DNA of 64,000 bases from Mycolicibacillus parakoreensis (GTDB lineage Bacteria; Actinomycetota; Actinomycetes; Mycobacteriales; Mycobacteriaceae). The stretch lies in NCBI RefSeq assembly GCF_022370835.2, contig NZ_CP092365.1, forward strand, positions 558,001 through 622,000, read 5' to 3'. How positions within the stretch are numbered: the stretch's first letter is position 1; every line of letters begins with the position of its first letter. The position numbers and the translations under genes are program-made. Of the stretch, positions 48,666-57,666 are shown one piece after another. A model generated the notes under the pieces. It was given only the letters and a program-made list of their open reading frames with translations. It had not been told where the DNA came from and searched no databases.

Positions 48666-49586
48666 TCAGGCGACCGGCTCGTAGGTGAGTTCCCGCGACC
48701 AGGTCGGGGTGTGCCGCACCAACGGCAGCGGGATGATGCTGGTGGCCTTCACCAGCGAGTCCGCCAGCCAGTGGTATTTCGAGGTGCGGTCGATCACCTT
48801 GCGGGCCTGCCAGGACACGATCCGGTACATCGGCAGTCTGCGGGTGAATTCGCTGCGCTCGCCGACTCCTTGGAACCGGCGCATGGCCTGGTACAACTTC
48901 TCCTCGTTGACGCCCATCGCGACGATGTTGTCGCGCATCTTGTTCAGCAGCGGGAAATAGCTGAGAACCCCGATCAGGAAAGAGGGTTTGATCCACCCGC
49001 CGACCAACTCGATCAGCAGCTTGTGCATGCCGGCCTGGCCGAGCAGATGCATCACCTCGAAATCGACGGCGAGGTGGCGGGATTCGTCGGAGTTGATCCG
49101 CCGGAACACCTCTTGGGCGATCGGGTCTTTGACCTCGTCGGTGATGAACTTGATCAGCGCCCCGTCCAGGGCCACCTCCAACATCGGGATGACGGTGCCC
49201 AGGAACGTCAGGCCCATACCGTCGGAGTGCTTGTCGAGCCAGTTGATCACCAACTGCACGTTGACGTTCGGCGCTGGGATCTCGTCGTCGTCGAGCATGC
49301 CCCAGCGGCGCATCAGAGCGAGTTCGGCGTTAGCGTGTTTTTGTTCCTCAGCGTGGAAATGCTCGTAGATGCGCTTGAGCGTCGGTGTCGGAGCCTTCTT
49401 AGCCAGCGCAGCGAAACCGCGGGCGCCGACATTCTCGATCCACATCAGATCCGACATGAACGGTTTGAGCTTGGCCCACAACTCCGGCTCGATGAGTTCG
49501 GCGCCCGGTGCATCCCAGTCGATGTCGGCCAGCGCCCACTGCCGGTCCTTGATCGTCTGAAGCATGGCGTCCATGTCCATTGCCAT
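48666..49586 (-). CDS. Ferritin-like diiron protein (metal-dependent hydrolase/oxygenase group)
   Basis: The 306-residue helical protein has HAEEQKHANAE near residue 76 and NSDESRHLAVD near 165, two ExxH-type motifs expected to bind two irons. This group is often annotated as reductase or desaturase-like and is a recurrent partner of BVMO and SDR genes in mycobacteria; function is not established. Start ATG 49586, with two further in-frame ATGs close by. Confidence 0.82.
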   Translation of the reverse strand: MAMDMDAMLQTIKDRQWALADIDWDAPGAELIEPELWAKLKPFMSDLMWIENVGARGFAALAKKAPTPTLKRIYEHFHAEEQKHANAELALMRRWGMLDDDEIPAPNVNVQLVINWLDKHSDGMGLTFLGTVIPMLEVALDGALIKFITDEVKDPIAQEVFRRINSDESRHLAVDFEVMHLLGQAGMHKLLIELVGGWIKPSFLIGVLSYFPLLNKMRDNIVAMGVNEEKLYQAMRRFQGVGERSEFTRRLPMYRIVSWQARKVIDRTSKYHWLADSLVKATSIIPLPLVRHTPTWSRELTYEPVA

Positions 49587-49613
49587 GATCGTTTCCTTTC
49601 AGAGGAGGGCGGG

Positions 49614-50471
49614 TCAGTTGTCGGGCAGCAGCCGGCCGAGCAGCCCGGCGCCGCGCACGTAGAGGCCCGGGAGGTGTCGTTTCAGGTGCCAGATGACGGT
49701 GGCGTCGAGCTGCGGCACCACGTAGAGGCGGCCGGCGTCGTGGGCGTCCAGGGTGCGGGCCGCGACACTGTCGGCCGACAGCCCGGTCCAGCGGGCCAGC
49801 CGCTTGCTCAGGTTCATCGAGCCGGGGGTGATGCGGCCGTCGTCGAAGACGTTGGTCTTGACGAAGGTCGGACACAGCACCGTCACCGTGATATCGGTGT
49901 CGTTCAACTCCGCGGCCAGGGTCTCCGACAGCGACATCACCCCGGCCTTGGAGACGTTGTAGGCCGCCATCGACGGCGCGGCGGCGAACCCGGCGGCCGA
50001 GGCCACGTTGATGACGCCGCCGCGGCCCGCCTCCCGCAACAGCGGGGTGAACACCTCGCAGCCGTAGATCACGCCCCACAGGTTGATGCCCAGGGCCCAG
50101 TCCCAATCCTCGAAGCCGATGTCGCCGACGGGCTTTCCACCGATACCCACCCCGGCGTTGTTGATCACCAGGGTGGGTGGGCCACCGAATACCTCCTGGG
50201 CGGTCGCGGCGAGTTTCTCGACCGCGGCGCGATCGGACACATCGCAGTGTGCCGCGTGCGCACTGCCGGTGGGCAACTGGTCGATCAAGGCGACGGTCTC
50301 CGCGGTGCGGTCCGGGTCGATATCGGCGCAGATGACCTCACCGCCGCGGCGGGCGAGGTCGAGGGCGAAAGACCGCCCGATACCGCTGCCCGCACCGGTG
50401 ACCACCGCCTTGGCGTCAGCGGAGCGCCGGTCGGTGCGCAGCCTGTTGAGCAGAGTGTCGAGGGCGAACAT
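49614..50471 (-). CDS. Short-chain dehydrogenase/reductase
   Basis: The 285-residue SDR has TGAGSGIGRS near residue 27, INNAGVGIGG near 104, and YNVSKAGV (Tyr-x3-Lys) near 173. After a hydrophobic N terminus the fold is classical; the C terminus KRHLPGLYVRGAGLLG may contact the membrane, as in mycobacterial SadH-like enzymes. It is the first gene of the operon with the diiron protein, BVMO and MerR. ATG 50471 has GAGGTG upstream. Confidence 0.88.
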   Translation of the reverse strand: MFALDTLLNRLRTDRRSADAKAVVTGAGSGIGRSFALDLARRGGEVICADIDPDRTAETVALIDQLPTGSAHAAHCDVSDRAAVEKLAATAQEVFGGPPTLVINNAGVGIGGKPVGDIGFEDWDWALGINLWGVIYGCEVFTPLLREAGRGGVINVASAAGFAAAPSMAAYNVSKAGVMSLSETLAAELNDTDITVTVLCPTFVKTNVFDDGRITPGSMNLSKRLARWTGLSADSVAARTLDAHDAGRLYVVPQLDATVIWHLKRHLPGLYVRGAGLLGRLLPDN

Positions 50472-50584
50472 CAGCACACCTCTTCGGTGTCGCGGGTTCG
50501 CGCGGCCCGGCGTGAGGCGTGGGCAGGCACCAGCGGCAGATGTGGTTCGTCGGATTCTGTCACGCGCAGCAGTTCATCACGAAT

Positions 50585-50606
50585 TGTGCCGTTTGACAAT
50601 GGCACA
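50585..50606. promoter_or_regulatory. 22-bp palindrome upstream of SDR-diiron-BVMO-MerR operon
   Basis: TGTGCC-N10-GGCACA is a perfect 6-bp inverted repeat 114 nt before the SDR start. The rest of the 50472-50757 gap shows no gene. The site suits binding of a regulator dimer; the MerR protein at the end of the operon is the nearest candidate. Confidence 0.5.
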
Positions 50607-50757
50607 GTTAACGATGACGTGGTCGGTGTTGGGGTGACAAGGGGTTGGGGCGGCGCCGGCGCACTCGCCCATGTGGCCTTGGTGCGCGCCGCCCTCACCA
50701 CCCGCACCCGCTACATGCGGCGGGGTGTCCGGGTGGTAGGGCAGGCCACGACGTCGT

Positions 50758-51504
50758 TCAACCTGTGCGACCGGTGCCGCCGTGGGCGAGGTTCGCAGTG
50801 ATCGACTCCAGGGCTCGAGACAGGTCGGCCTCGGCCCGTTCGCGATCCACTCCGGCCCGATGCAAGGGGCCGGTGTCTTCCTCTTCCTCGAATAGCGCCA
50901 GCAGCAGGTGTTCGGTGCCGATGAAGTTGTGGCCGAGTCGAAGTGCGGTGCGGAATGTCAACTCCAAGACTTTGCGGGCTGGGCCGCTGAACGGAATCAA
51001 CGCGGGCGATTCGGTGCCGCCGGGCGGCAGGGTGACAGCGGCGACGACCGCATCGGGGTCGACCTGCTGGGTGGTGAGCAACGCGGTGGCCAGCGCGTCG
51101 CGATCGTGCAGCAGGCCCAGAACCAGATGGTCGGGGGTGATCTCGGCGTTGCGCGCCTGGTGGGCGGCGTTTTGGGCCGCCACCACCGCGCTGCGTGCCC
51201 GTGGCGTGAAACGGGTGAAGCCCTGCTCGGCGTCGAGTCCGGCGGCCTCGGCTCGCGGGACGAATCTCTTCTGCGCCGCCTGCTTGGTGACGCCCATGCA
51301 TTTGCCGATCTCGGTCCAGGATGCGCCGGACCGGCGGGCCTGGTCGACGAAGTGTCCGATCAGATGGTCGGCGACCTCGCTGAGGTGCTCGGCCGCCAGC
51401 ACCGCGTCGGTCAACTGGTCCAGGGGATCGTCGTGCACGCCGGTGATGGCGGTGATCAGATCGTCGAGGCGTACGGGTTGCGCGAGGGGCGTCGGGTCAA
51501 CCAT
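50758..51504 (-). CDS. Clp N-terminal-domain protein with internal helix-turn-helix
   Basis: The 248-residue protein has a DNA-binding-like segment SWTEIGKCMGVTKQAAQKRF near residue 66 and two C-terminal Clp-N repeats (ITPDHLVLGLL and FIGTEHLLLALF). Clp-N modules normally dock substrates or adaptors to Clp ATPases; the fusion with an HTH suggests a regulator degraded or sensed through Clp. ATG 51504 lies 7 nt after TATGGT and is probably leaderless, under tandem operators. Confidence 0.8.
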   Translation of the reverse strand: MVDPTPLAQPVRLDDLITAITGVHDDPLDQLTDAVLAAEHLSEVADHLIGHFVDQARRSGASWTEIGKCMGVTKQAAQKRFVPRAEAAGLDAEQGFTRFTPRARSAVVAAQNAAHQARNAEITPDHLVLGLLHDRDALATALLTTQQVDPDAVVAAVTLPPGGTESPALIPFSGPARKVLELTFRTALRLGHNFIGTEHLLLALFEEEEDTGPLHRAGVDRERAEADLSRALESITANLAHGGTGRTG

Positions 51505-51552
51505 GACGTCAACCATAGGTTGACGCCATGGGGCCGTCAACCCTGGATTGAC
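51496..51552 (-). promoter_or_regulatory. Leaderless promoter overlapped by tandem GTCAACC operators
   Basis: On the minus strand TTGACG (51535-51540)-N17-TATGGT (51512-51517)-N7-ATG (51504) is a complete promoter. It is covered by GTCAACC-ATA-GGTTGAC (51508-51524, perfect), GTCAACC-CTG-GATTGAC (51536-51552, one mismatch) and a third half-site GTCAACC at 51496-51502 inside the coding start. Autorepression by the HTH protein is likely. Confidence 0.65.
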
Positions 51553-51620
51553 GCTATCGGTGGCGTCAGCCCCTGCGGGGGGCTCAAGCCCGTCGCAAAC
51601 CAGCACCCGGGTGAGCCCGG

Positions 51621-51824
51621 TCAGCGCCGACGCGGCGCGGTGGCGTGGCGCCCGTGCTCATCGACGCCGACGGCAGGAAGGCGGATCAGCACGACCGGGT
51701 GTCCGTCGTAGTGAGCGGTCGTGAAGAACGTGTCCGGGTCGGCGGCCACCAGCATGTCCTTCTCCTCCACCGACCCGACCCACACCACCAGTGCGCCGTT
51801 GTCATCGCGGATCCATGCGAACAT
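51621..51824 (-). pseudogene. MmcQ/YjbR-family remnant
   Basis: A 67-residue frame reads FAWIRDDNGALVVWVGSVEEK and later DTFFTTAHYDGHPVVLIRLPAV, the C-terminal half of the MmcQ/YjbR (CyaY-like) family, which is normally about 115-120 residues. The N-terminal half is missing and the C terminus turns Arg-rich. The upstream DNA is now the promoter of the secretory lipase, so this is a leftover. Confidence 0.5.
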
Positions 51825-51870
51825 GCGCGGGTTTGGTCCGCCATGACGGGTGGGCAGCGGCCACGCCGTT

Positions 51871-51876
51871 TACGCT
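51871..51876 (+). promoter_or_regulatory. -10 element of the secretory lipase gene
   Basis: TACGCT lies 6 nt before GTG 51883, the leaderless arrangement seen repeatedly in this window. Confidence 0.45.
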
Positions 51877-51882
51877 GACTCG

Positions 51883-53205
51883 GTGCCGGCACGGTCGCTC
51901 AACGCTGTCTCGCCGACGGTCGCGCTCGCGGGCATCGCGACCGCGGTCGCCGCGATCGCCGGGCCAGCCGCGGCGCTGCGCAGCCCCACGGTGATCCGGC
52001 GCCTCAACGACTGGGCGCAGCGGCGGCTGACCGACGCGCAACGTGCCGACCGGCATGCGGCGATCCTGCCCACGCCTATCGCGAAAACCGGTTTCTACGC
52101 CCCGGCAGGCGATCTCGCCGTATGCGGCAACGGCGACATCCAGCGCGCCGAGCGTGTGTCACCGCGGCTGCCGATGCCCGGGGCACACGTCCACCGGTTC
52201 ATGGTGCGCTCCACCGACACCGCGGGGAAGGCGGTGCCGGTGACGGCCACGCTGATCGAGCCGCGCCGCCCCTGGCGGGGGCCCGGGCCGCGACCGGTGG
52301 TGGTGCGCAACCAGCCGATCAACGCACTCGGTCTGACGGCCGCGCCGTCCTACCGCATCGCGCACGGGGTTTACGTCGATGTTCCGCCCCTGTTGCCGCT
52401 GTTGTTGGCCCGCAATTACGCGGTCGTGCTGCCCGATCACGAAGGTCCGCGGATGGCGTATTCGGCCGGCCGGATGGCCGCGCACGCGGTGCTGGACTCG
52501 GTGCGCGGCATGCGAACACTGCGACCGGAACTCGCCGAATCGCCCATGGTGATGGACGGTTACAGCGGCGGCGCCATCGCCACCGTGTGGGCCGCCCAGG
52601 AACAGCCGACCTACGCCCCGGAGCTTCGTTTCCGCGGCGCGATCGCCGGCGGCACACCGACGGATTACGCGTTGCTCTACCGCAGCATGAACGGTGCCCT
52701 GGGTTCGGGGCTGTTCGCCGCGGCCGTGATCGGCCAGGCCCGCGAGTACCCGGAGATGGTCGAGTTGTTCGGTGATTTCGCGTTCTACGTGGCGACCCTC
52801 ATCAAGGATCTGCCCCAGAGTCCCCTCGCGGCGGCCGGTGTCGCCCGCATCGATCTGGGACGGATCGCCGCGGTTGCCGACCCGGTGGAATCAGAGATCG
52901 CGCAGGCTGTGATCGTCGACAACAAGCCGGGCGCCGCGGCACCCACGATGCCCATCTTGCTTTATCACGGTTCACGCGACCGCATGCTCGGTGACCAATT
53001 CGTCCCCGAGCAGGGCGCACGTGAACTCGTCGCCACCTGGCGCACCCGCGGGGCGACCGTCGACTACCTGCCCGTTCCCGGCGAGCACCTGATCGCCGCC
53101 GGTTGGGCGATCCCCGCGGTCCTGCGGTGGATGGCCGGCGCCCTCGACGATCGCCGGCACGTGAATGCGGGCACAGATCCCCGCCGTGCGGGAGGGCCGG
53201 CCTGA
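51883..53205 (+). CDS. Secretory lipase (LIP family alpha/beta hydrolase)
   Basis: The 440-residue protein has the nucleophile elbow DGYSGGAIATVW near residue 227, a Asp in YHGSRDRMLG near 373, and His in PVPGEHLI near 405, the triad of LIP-family lipases that hydrolyse triacylglycerols or other esters. An N-terminal hydrophobic stretch (ALAGIATAVAAIAGPAAAL) serves as signal or anchor. GTG 51883 was preferred over 51850. Confidence 0.85.
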   Translation: MPARSLNAVSPTVALAGIATAVAAIAGPAAALRSPTVIRRLNDWAQRRLTDAQRADRHAAILPTPIAKTGFYAPAGDLAVCGNGDIQRAERVSPRLPMPGAHVHRFMVRSTDTAGKAVPVTATLIEPRRPWRGPGPRPVVVRNQPINALGLTAAPSYRIAHGVYVDVPPLLPLLLARNYAVVLPDHEGPRMAYSAGRMAAHAVLDSVRGMRTLRPELAESPMVMDGYSGGAIATVWAAQEQPTYAPELRFRGAIAGGTPTDYALLYRSMNGALGSGLFAAAVIGQAREYPEMVELFGDFAFYVATLIKDLPQSPLAAAGVARIDLGRIAAVADPVESEIAQAVIVDNKPGAAAPTMPILLYHGSRDRMLGDQFVPEQGARELVATWRTRGATVDYLPVPGEHLIAAGWAIPAVLRWMAGALDDRRHVNAGTDPRRAGGPA

Positions 53206-53221
53206 CCGAGCCACCCAGCCC

Positions 53222-53249
53222 CAACAATTGAAGAAGTTTTCAACTGTTG
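53222..53249. promoter_or_regulatory. 28-bp dyad operator before the ArsR gene
   Basis: CAACA-A-TTGAA-GAAGTT-TTCAA-C-TGTTG forms an almost perfect palindrome. It ends 10 nt before a TACGGT element (53260-53265), which is itself 8 nt before the ArsR ATG. The match to Rv0081-type autoregulation is by position, not by known sequence. Confidence 0.6.
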
Positions 53250-53273
53250 GTTTCTTTGCTACGGTCTGGGGCC

Positions 53274-53603
53274 ATGTCGGAGCCGCTGTACAAGCTGAAG
53301 GCCGAGTTCTTCAAGACGCTCGGGCATCCGGCGCGGATCCGCATCCTGGAGCTGCTCGTCGATCGGGAGCGCACCGTCGGAGAGCTGCTGCCCGAGGTGG
53401 GCCTGGAGGCGTCGAACCTGTCCCAACAGCTGGCGGTGTTGCGACGCACCGGCGTGGTGGTGACCGCCAAATCCGGTAACACCGTGGTCTATTCGATCGC
53501 CTCACCGGGCATCGCCGACCTGCTCGCGGTGGCGCGCACCGTGCTGGCCGGACTGCTCAGCGACCAGGCAGCGCTGCTCGAGGACCTGCGAGGCGCGCCG
53601 TGA
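53274..53603 (+). CDS. ArsR family regulator (Rv0081-like)
   Basis: The 109-residue winged-helix repressor has KTLGHPARIRILELL near residue 12 and the recognition helix EASNLSQQLAVLRRTGVV near 45. No metal-binding cysteines are seen. The M. tuberculosis homologue Rv0081 is a hypoxia-network hub that regulates itself and the hyc genes. It sits one overlapping codon before the NuoB-like gene, so it heads the operon. Confidence 0.9.
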   Translation: MSEPLYKLKAEFFKTLGHPARIRILELLVDRERTVGELLPEVGLEASNLSQQLAVLRRTGVVVTAKSGNTVVYSIASPGIADLLAVARTVLAGLLSDQAALLEDLRGAP

Positions 53604-54079
53604 GCTGGCTGTCCAGGATCCTGCGAAGCGGCCGCCTCGCCGATCGGGCACCCGAGGCGCCGCCCCCGGTCGTCGCACCGCTGGCCGGGGTGCGGGGCAG
53701 CCTGCAGGTGCGCCACGTCGACGTCGGGTCCTGCAACGCTTGCGAGGTCGAGATCGCCTCGGTGTTCGGCCCGGTCTACGACGCCGAACGCTACGGTGTG
53801 CGCCTGGTCGCCTCCCCGCGCCATGCCGACGCGCTGCTGGTCACCGGCGTGGTCACCCGCAACATGGTCGACCCGTTGCGCAACACGGTGGCGGCCACCC
53901 CGCAGCCGCGGGTGGTGATCGCCTGCGGCGACTGCGCGTTGGGGCGCGGCGTGCTCGCCGACGCCTACGGGGTGGTCGGCGCGGTGGCCGACGTCGTCGA
54001 CGTCGACGTCGAGATCCCGGGCTGCCCGCCGACACCGGATGCCATCATTGCGGCGCTGCGGTCGGTGACGGGCACGTGA
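53600..54079 (+). CDS. NuoB/HyfI-like small Fe-S subunit (Rv0082-like)
   Basis: The 159-residue protein has the cluster ligands of complex-I small subunits: GSCNACEVE near residue 43, VIACGDC near 106, and PGCPPTPD near 140. It should carry one 4Fe-4S cluster and pass electrons within a membrane complex. GTG 53600 overlaps the ArsR stop, and its own stop overlaps the next GTG. Confidence 0.9.
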   Translation: MSWLSRILRSGRLADRAPEAPPPVVAPLAGVRGSLQVRHVDVGSCNACEVEIASVFGPVYDAERYGVRLVASPRHADALLVTGVVTRNMVDPLRNTVAATPQPRVVIACGDCALGRGVLADAYGVVGAVADVVDVDVEIPGCPPTPDAIIAALRSVTGT

Positions 54080-56049
54080 CGGTGGCGCAGTCGATCCCCG
54101 CACGCGAGATCCCCCCGGTGGTCCGCGGCGATGGTGCAGCCCTGCTCAGCGGTCTCGCCACGGTCCTCGTCGGAGCGGGCGGCATCGTCGTCGGTCTGCT
54201 CGCCCTGTCCGGATCGCGGCCCGAGCTCGATCTCGCCTGGGCGCTGCCGTTGATCGGGGTGCGTCTGTCGGTCGAACCGCTGGGCGGCTTCTTCATGGTG
54301 ATGATCGGCGCGGTCGCCGGTGTCGTCGGCGTGTACTGGATCGGCTACGCCGCCCGAGAACGGCTGGGGGCCACCCCGTTGGTGGGGATGCCGGCGTTCG
54401 CGGCCGCTCTGCTGACGGTTCCGGCCGCCGGGACGATCACCACCTTCCTGCTCGGCTGGGAGCTCATGGCGATCGCGTCGCTGGTTTTGCTGCTGACCGG
54501 GCATCGGCGCGCACCGGTGCGCGCGGCCGCCGTGGTGTACGCGGTGATGACCCAACTGGGGTTCATCGCAATCCTGACCGCGTTGATGCTGCTGGCCGGG
54601 GCGGCCGGCGCCGACGACTTCGATGAGATCACCACCGTGCCCGACGGGGTCGCCAACACCGTCTTCGTGCTGACCCTGCTCGGCTTCGGCTCCAAGGCCG
54701 GCCTGCTCCCGCTGCACGCCTGGCTGCCCCGGGCCCACCCGGAGGCCCCGAGTGCGGTCTCGGCGCTGATGAGCGCCGCCATGGTCACCCTCGGTGTGTA
54801 CGGTCTGGTGCGCATCGACCTGCAGCTACTCGGGCCGGGGCCGCGCTGGTGGGGGGTGACGCTGCTGGCGGTCGGGGCGATCTCGGCGGTCTACGGGGTG
54901 CTGCAGGCCTCGGTGGCCACCGACCTCAAACGCCTGCTCGCCTACTCCACCACCGAGAACATGGGGCTGGTGGTGCTGGCCCTCGGCGCGGCCACACTGC
55001 TCGCCGCCGGTGACGCCCGCGCCCCTGCGATGGTGGCGCTCACCGCCGCACTGCTGCATCTGCTCGCCCACGCCGCGTTCAAGACCCTCGGGTTCTTCGG
55101 CGCCGGGGCGGTGTTGGAGGCGACCGGGCTGCGCGACCTGGACCGGTTGGGCGGCTTGGCCCGACGCATGCCGGCCACCACGGTGCTGTTCGGCATCGCC
55201 GCGCTGGGGGCATCCGGCTTACCGTTGGGCGCGGGATTCGTCAGCGAATGGTTGCTGATCCAGTCGCTCATCCACACCGGCGCCGGAACCGACGCGGTGA
55301 TCGCCCTGGCGATGCCGTTGGCGGTGGGGGCCGTGGCACTCACCGCCGGGCTGGGTGTCGCGGCGATGGTCAAGGCCTTCGGCATCGGTTTTCTCGCTCG
55401 CCCCCGCTCCGACGCCGCTGCGACGGCCCGGGAGACCTCGACGAGCATGCTGGTCGCGATGACGGTGGCCGGGCTGGGTTGCGTGGTAGTGGCGATTTTC
55501 CCGGCCGTGGTCGCGCCGATGCTCGACCGGATCCTCGAGGTGCTGCCGGCCGCGGCCGGCGTCGACCCCCCGCAGCTCGGGGCGATCGTGCGCCTGCCCA
55601 GTATGGCCGGCTCGATGGGCCCGGGACTGCTGGCCGCGGCGTTGGCCGCCGCGTTGGTGCTCGTGGTCGTTCTCGCCGGCTGGCGGTCCCCGCGGCGCCC
55701 CGCGGTGTCGTCGGCACCGCTGTGGGCTTGTGGCGCCGACGATCTCAGTGCCCGGATGCAGTACACCGCGACATCGTTCGCGCAGCCGCTGCAGCGGGTG
55801 TTCACCGACGTGCTGCGACCGGACACCGAGCTGGCGGTGACCCATCTTGCCGGCTCCCGCTATCTGGTCGACACGATCTCCTATCGGACCGCGATGAGCG
55901 ACGTCGTCGAGGACCGGCTCTACCGCCCGGTGCTGCGTGCGGTGACCGGTGCCGCGCAGCTGATGCGTCGAGCCCACACCGGCAGCGTGCACCTGTACCT
56001 GGCCTATGGCGCCGTCGGCGTGCTGGTGATCTTGGTGGTGGCGCGGTGA
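54076..56049 (+). CDS. HyfB/NuoL-like proton-pumping membrane subunit (Rv0083-like)
   Basis: The 657-residue polytopic protein is a Mrp/NuoL-type antiporter subunit with about 16 membrane segments. LLPLHAWLPRAHPEAPSAVS near residue 215 and LKRLLAYSTTENMGL near 290 are conserved proton-channel helices. It would couple redox reactions to ion movement. GTG 54076 overlaps the small-subunit stop by GTGA. Confidence 0.9.
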   Translation: MTVAQSIPAREIPPVVRGDGAALLSGLATVLVGAGGIVVGLLALSGSRPELDLAWALPLIGVRLSVEPLGGFFMVMIGAVAGVVGVYWIGYAARERLGATPLVGMPAFAAALLTVPAAGTITTFLLGWELMAIASLVLLLTGHRRAPVRAAAVVYAVMTQLGFIAILTALMLLAGAAGADDFDEITTVPDGVANTVFVLTLLGFGSKAGLLPLHAWLPRAHPEAPSAVSALMSAAMVTLGVYGLVRIDLQLLGPGPRWWGVTLLAVGAISAVYGVLQASVATDLKRLLAYSTTENMGLVVLALGAATLLAAGDARAPAMVALTAALLHLLAHAAFKTLGFFGAGAVLEATGLRDLDRLGGLARRMPATTVLFGIAALGASGLPLGAGFVSEWLLIQSLIHTGAGTDAVIALAMPLAVGAVALTAGLGVAAMVKAFGIGFLARPRSDAAATARETSTSMLVAMTVAGLGCVVVAIFPAVVAPMLDRILEVLPAAAGVDPPQLGAIVRLPSMAGSMGPGLLAAALAAALVLVVVLAGWRSPRRPAVSSAPLWACGADDLSARMQYTATSFAQPLQRVFTDVLRPDTELAVTHLAGSRYLVDTISYRTAMSDVVEDRLYRPVLRAVTGAAQLMRRAHTGSVHLYLAYGAVGVLVILVVAR

Positions 56050-57005
56050 CGGTGATGGCGTATCTGGCCGGGGCGGTGCAGTTGGGTCTGGTCATCCTCG
56101 GGGCGCCGGTGATCATCGGTGTCATGCGGCAGGTCCGGGCCCGCGCCGAGGGACGCGTCGGCGCCGGTGTGCTGCAGCCCTGGCGGGACCTGAGCAAACA
56201 ACTCGGCAAGCAGTCGATCATCCCCGAGGGAACCACCGTGGTGTTCGCCGCCGCCCCGGCGGTGCTGGCCGGCAGCACCGTGCTCATCGCGGCGATCGCC
56301 CCGCTGGTCGCGACCGGGTCGCCGTTGGATCCGGTCGCCGATCTCGTCGCCGTCGTCGGACTGTTGTTCCTCGGCACCGTCGCGTTGGCCCTGGCCGGGA
56401 TCGACACCGGCACGGCGTTCGGCGGGATGGGCGCCAGCCGGGAGATGACCATCGCCGCGTTGGTGGAGCCCACCATCCTGGTGGCGGTGTTCGCGCTGTC
56501 GATCCCGGCCGGATCTGCCAACCTCGGTGCGATCGTGGCGAACTCGATGACCAACCCGACGCAGATCATCTCGCTGGCCGGGGCGTTGGCATTCGTCGCG
56601 CTGGTCGTGGTGATCATCGCCGAGACCGGTCGGCTGCCCATCGACAACCCCGCCACCCATCTGGAGCTGACCATGGTGCACGAGGCCATGGTGCTCGAAT
56701 ATGCCGGGCCCAAACTCGCCCTGCTCGAATGGGCTTCGGGGATGCGGCTGACCGTACTGCTGGCGCTGCTGGCGAATCTCTTCGCGCCGTGGGGGATCGC
56801 CGGGGTCGACCCGGGGCCGGCGACCCTGGCGATCGGTGCGGCGGCGATCACGGCCAAAGTGGCGATCCTGGCGGTGGCGTTGGCCTTCGCCGAGGTCTTC
56901 ATCGCCAAGCTGCGACTGTTCCGGGTTCCGGAACTGCTCGCCGGGTCGTTCCTGTTGGCGGTGCTGGCGGTGACGTCGGCGAACTTCTTCACCGGATCGG
57001 GCTGA
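56046..57005 (+). CDS. hycD: HycD/NuoH-like membrane subunit
   Basis: The 319-residue polytopic protein has the complex-I NuoH-type segments [15 protein letters not shown] near residue 38 and [20 protein letters not shown] near 195. It anchors the peripheral arm. GTG 56046 overlaps the previous stop; an ATG three codons on is an alternative. Rv0084 equivalent. Confidence 0.92.
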   Translation: MTVMAYLAGAVQLGLVILGAPVIIGVMRQVRARAEGRVGAGVLQPWRDLSKQLGKQSIIPEGTTVVFAAAPAVLAGSTVLIAAIAPLVATGSPLDPVADLVAVVGLLFLGTVALALAGIDTGTAFGGMGASREMTIAALVEPTILVAVFALSIPAGSANLGAIVANSMTNPTQIISLAGALAFVALVVVIIAETGRLPIDNPATHLELTMVHEAMVLEYAGPKLALLEWASGMRLTVLLALLANLFAPWGIAGVDPGPATLAIGAAAITAKVAILAVALAFAEVFIAKLRLFRVPELLAGSFLLAVLAVTSANFFTGSG

Positions 57006-57009
57006 ACCG

Positions 57010-57666
57010 ATGGTCGACTACGTGAGCCTGTTGGACCTTGCGGCCGGAGCGGTGCTGTTGGCCGCCGTGCTCATCGTGTGGCGCCGGGACCTTCCCGCGA
57101 TCGTGAGACTGCTGGCGGCGCAGGGCGCGGCGCTGGCGCTGATCCCGATCGTCCGTGGTGTGCACGACCAGGACACGGCGTTGATCGCCGTCGGTGTCGC
57201 CGTGTTCGGTGTGCGTGCGGTGCTGCTGCCCTGGCTGCTGGGCCGGGTGGTCGGGCAGGAGCGTCGCGATCAACGGGAGGCCACCCCACTGGTCAACACC
57301 GGCGCGTCACTGTTGGTCACCACCGCCCTGGTGGTGGTGGCGTTCGCGGTGTCGCGCCCGATCGTGGCATTGCAGCCGGCGGCGACGACCGCGGCGGCGC
57401 CGGCAGCGGTCGCGGTGGTGCTGACGGGCCTGTGGGTGATGACCACCCGCCGACACGCCATCTCGCAGGCAGCCGGGTTTCTCATGTTGGACAACGGGAT
57501 CACCGCAGCGGCGTTCCTGCTCACCGCCGGCGTCCCGCTCATCGTGGAACTGGGGGCGTCGCTGGACGTGTTGTTCGCGTTGATTGTGATCGGTGTGCTC
57601 ACCGGCAGGTTGCGCCGCACCTTCGGCGACGCCGACCTCGATCAGCTTCAGGAGTTGAAGGACTGA
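57010..57666 (+). CDS. hycP: HycP/HyfE-like membrane subunit
   Basis: The 218-residue protein has about six to seven membrane helices and [19 protein letters not shown] near residue 140, typical of HyfE/HycP (NuoK-like). It ends in the acidic [14 protein letters not shown]. Stop overlaps the hycQ start by 1 nt. Rv0085 equivalent. Confidence 0.9.
   Translation: MVDYVSLLDLAAGAVLLAAVLIVWRRDLPAIVRLLAAQGAALALIPIVRGVHDQDTALIAVGVAVFGVRAVLLPWLLGRVVGQERRDQREATPLVNTGASLLVTTALVVVAFAVSRPIVALQPAATTAAAPAAVAVVLTGLWVMTTRRHAISQAAGFLMLDNGITAAAFLLTAGVPLIVELGASLDVLFALIVIGVLTGRLRRTFGDADLDQLQELKD

Noticed and set aside
54942..56992. Ser/Ala/Thr-rich minus-strand frames within the Hyc-like cluster
   Set aside because: Low-complexity shadows of membrane protein genes whose Leu/Val/Ala codons read as Ser/Thr/Asn in antisense.
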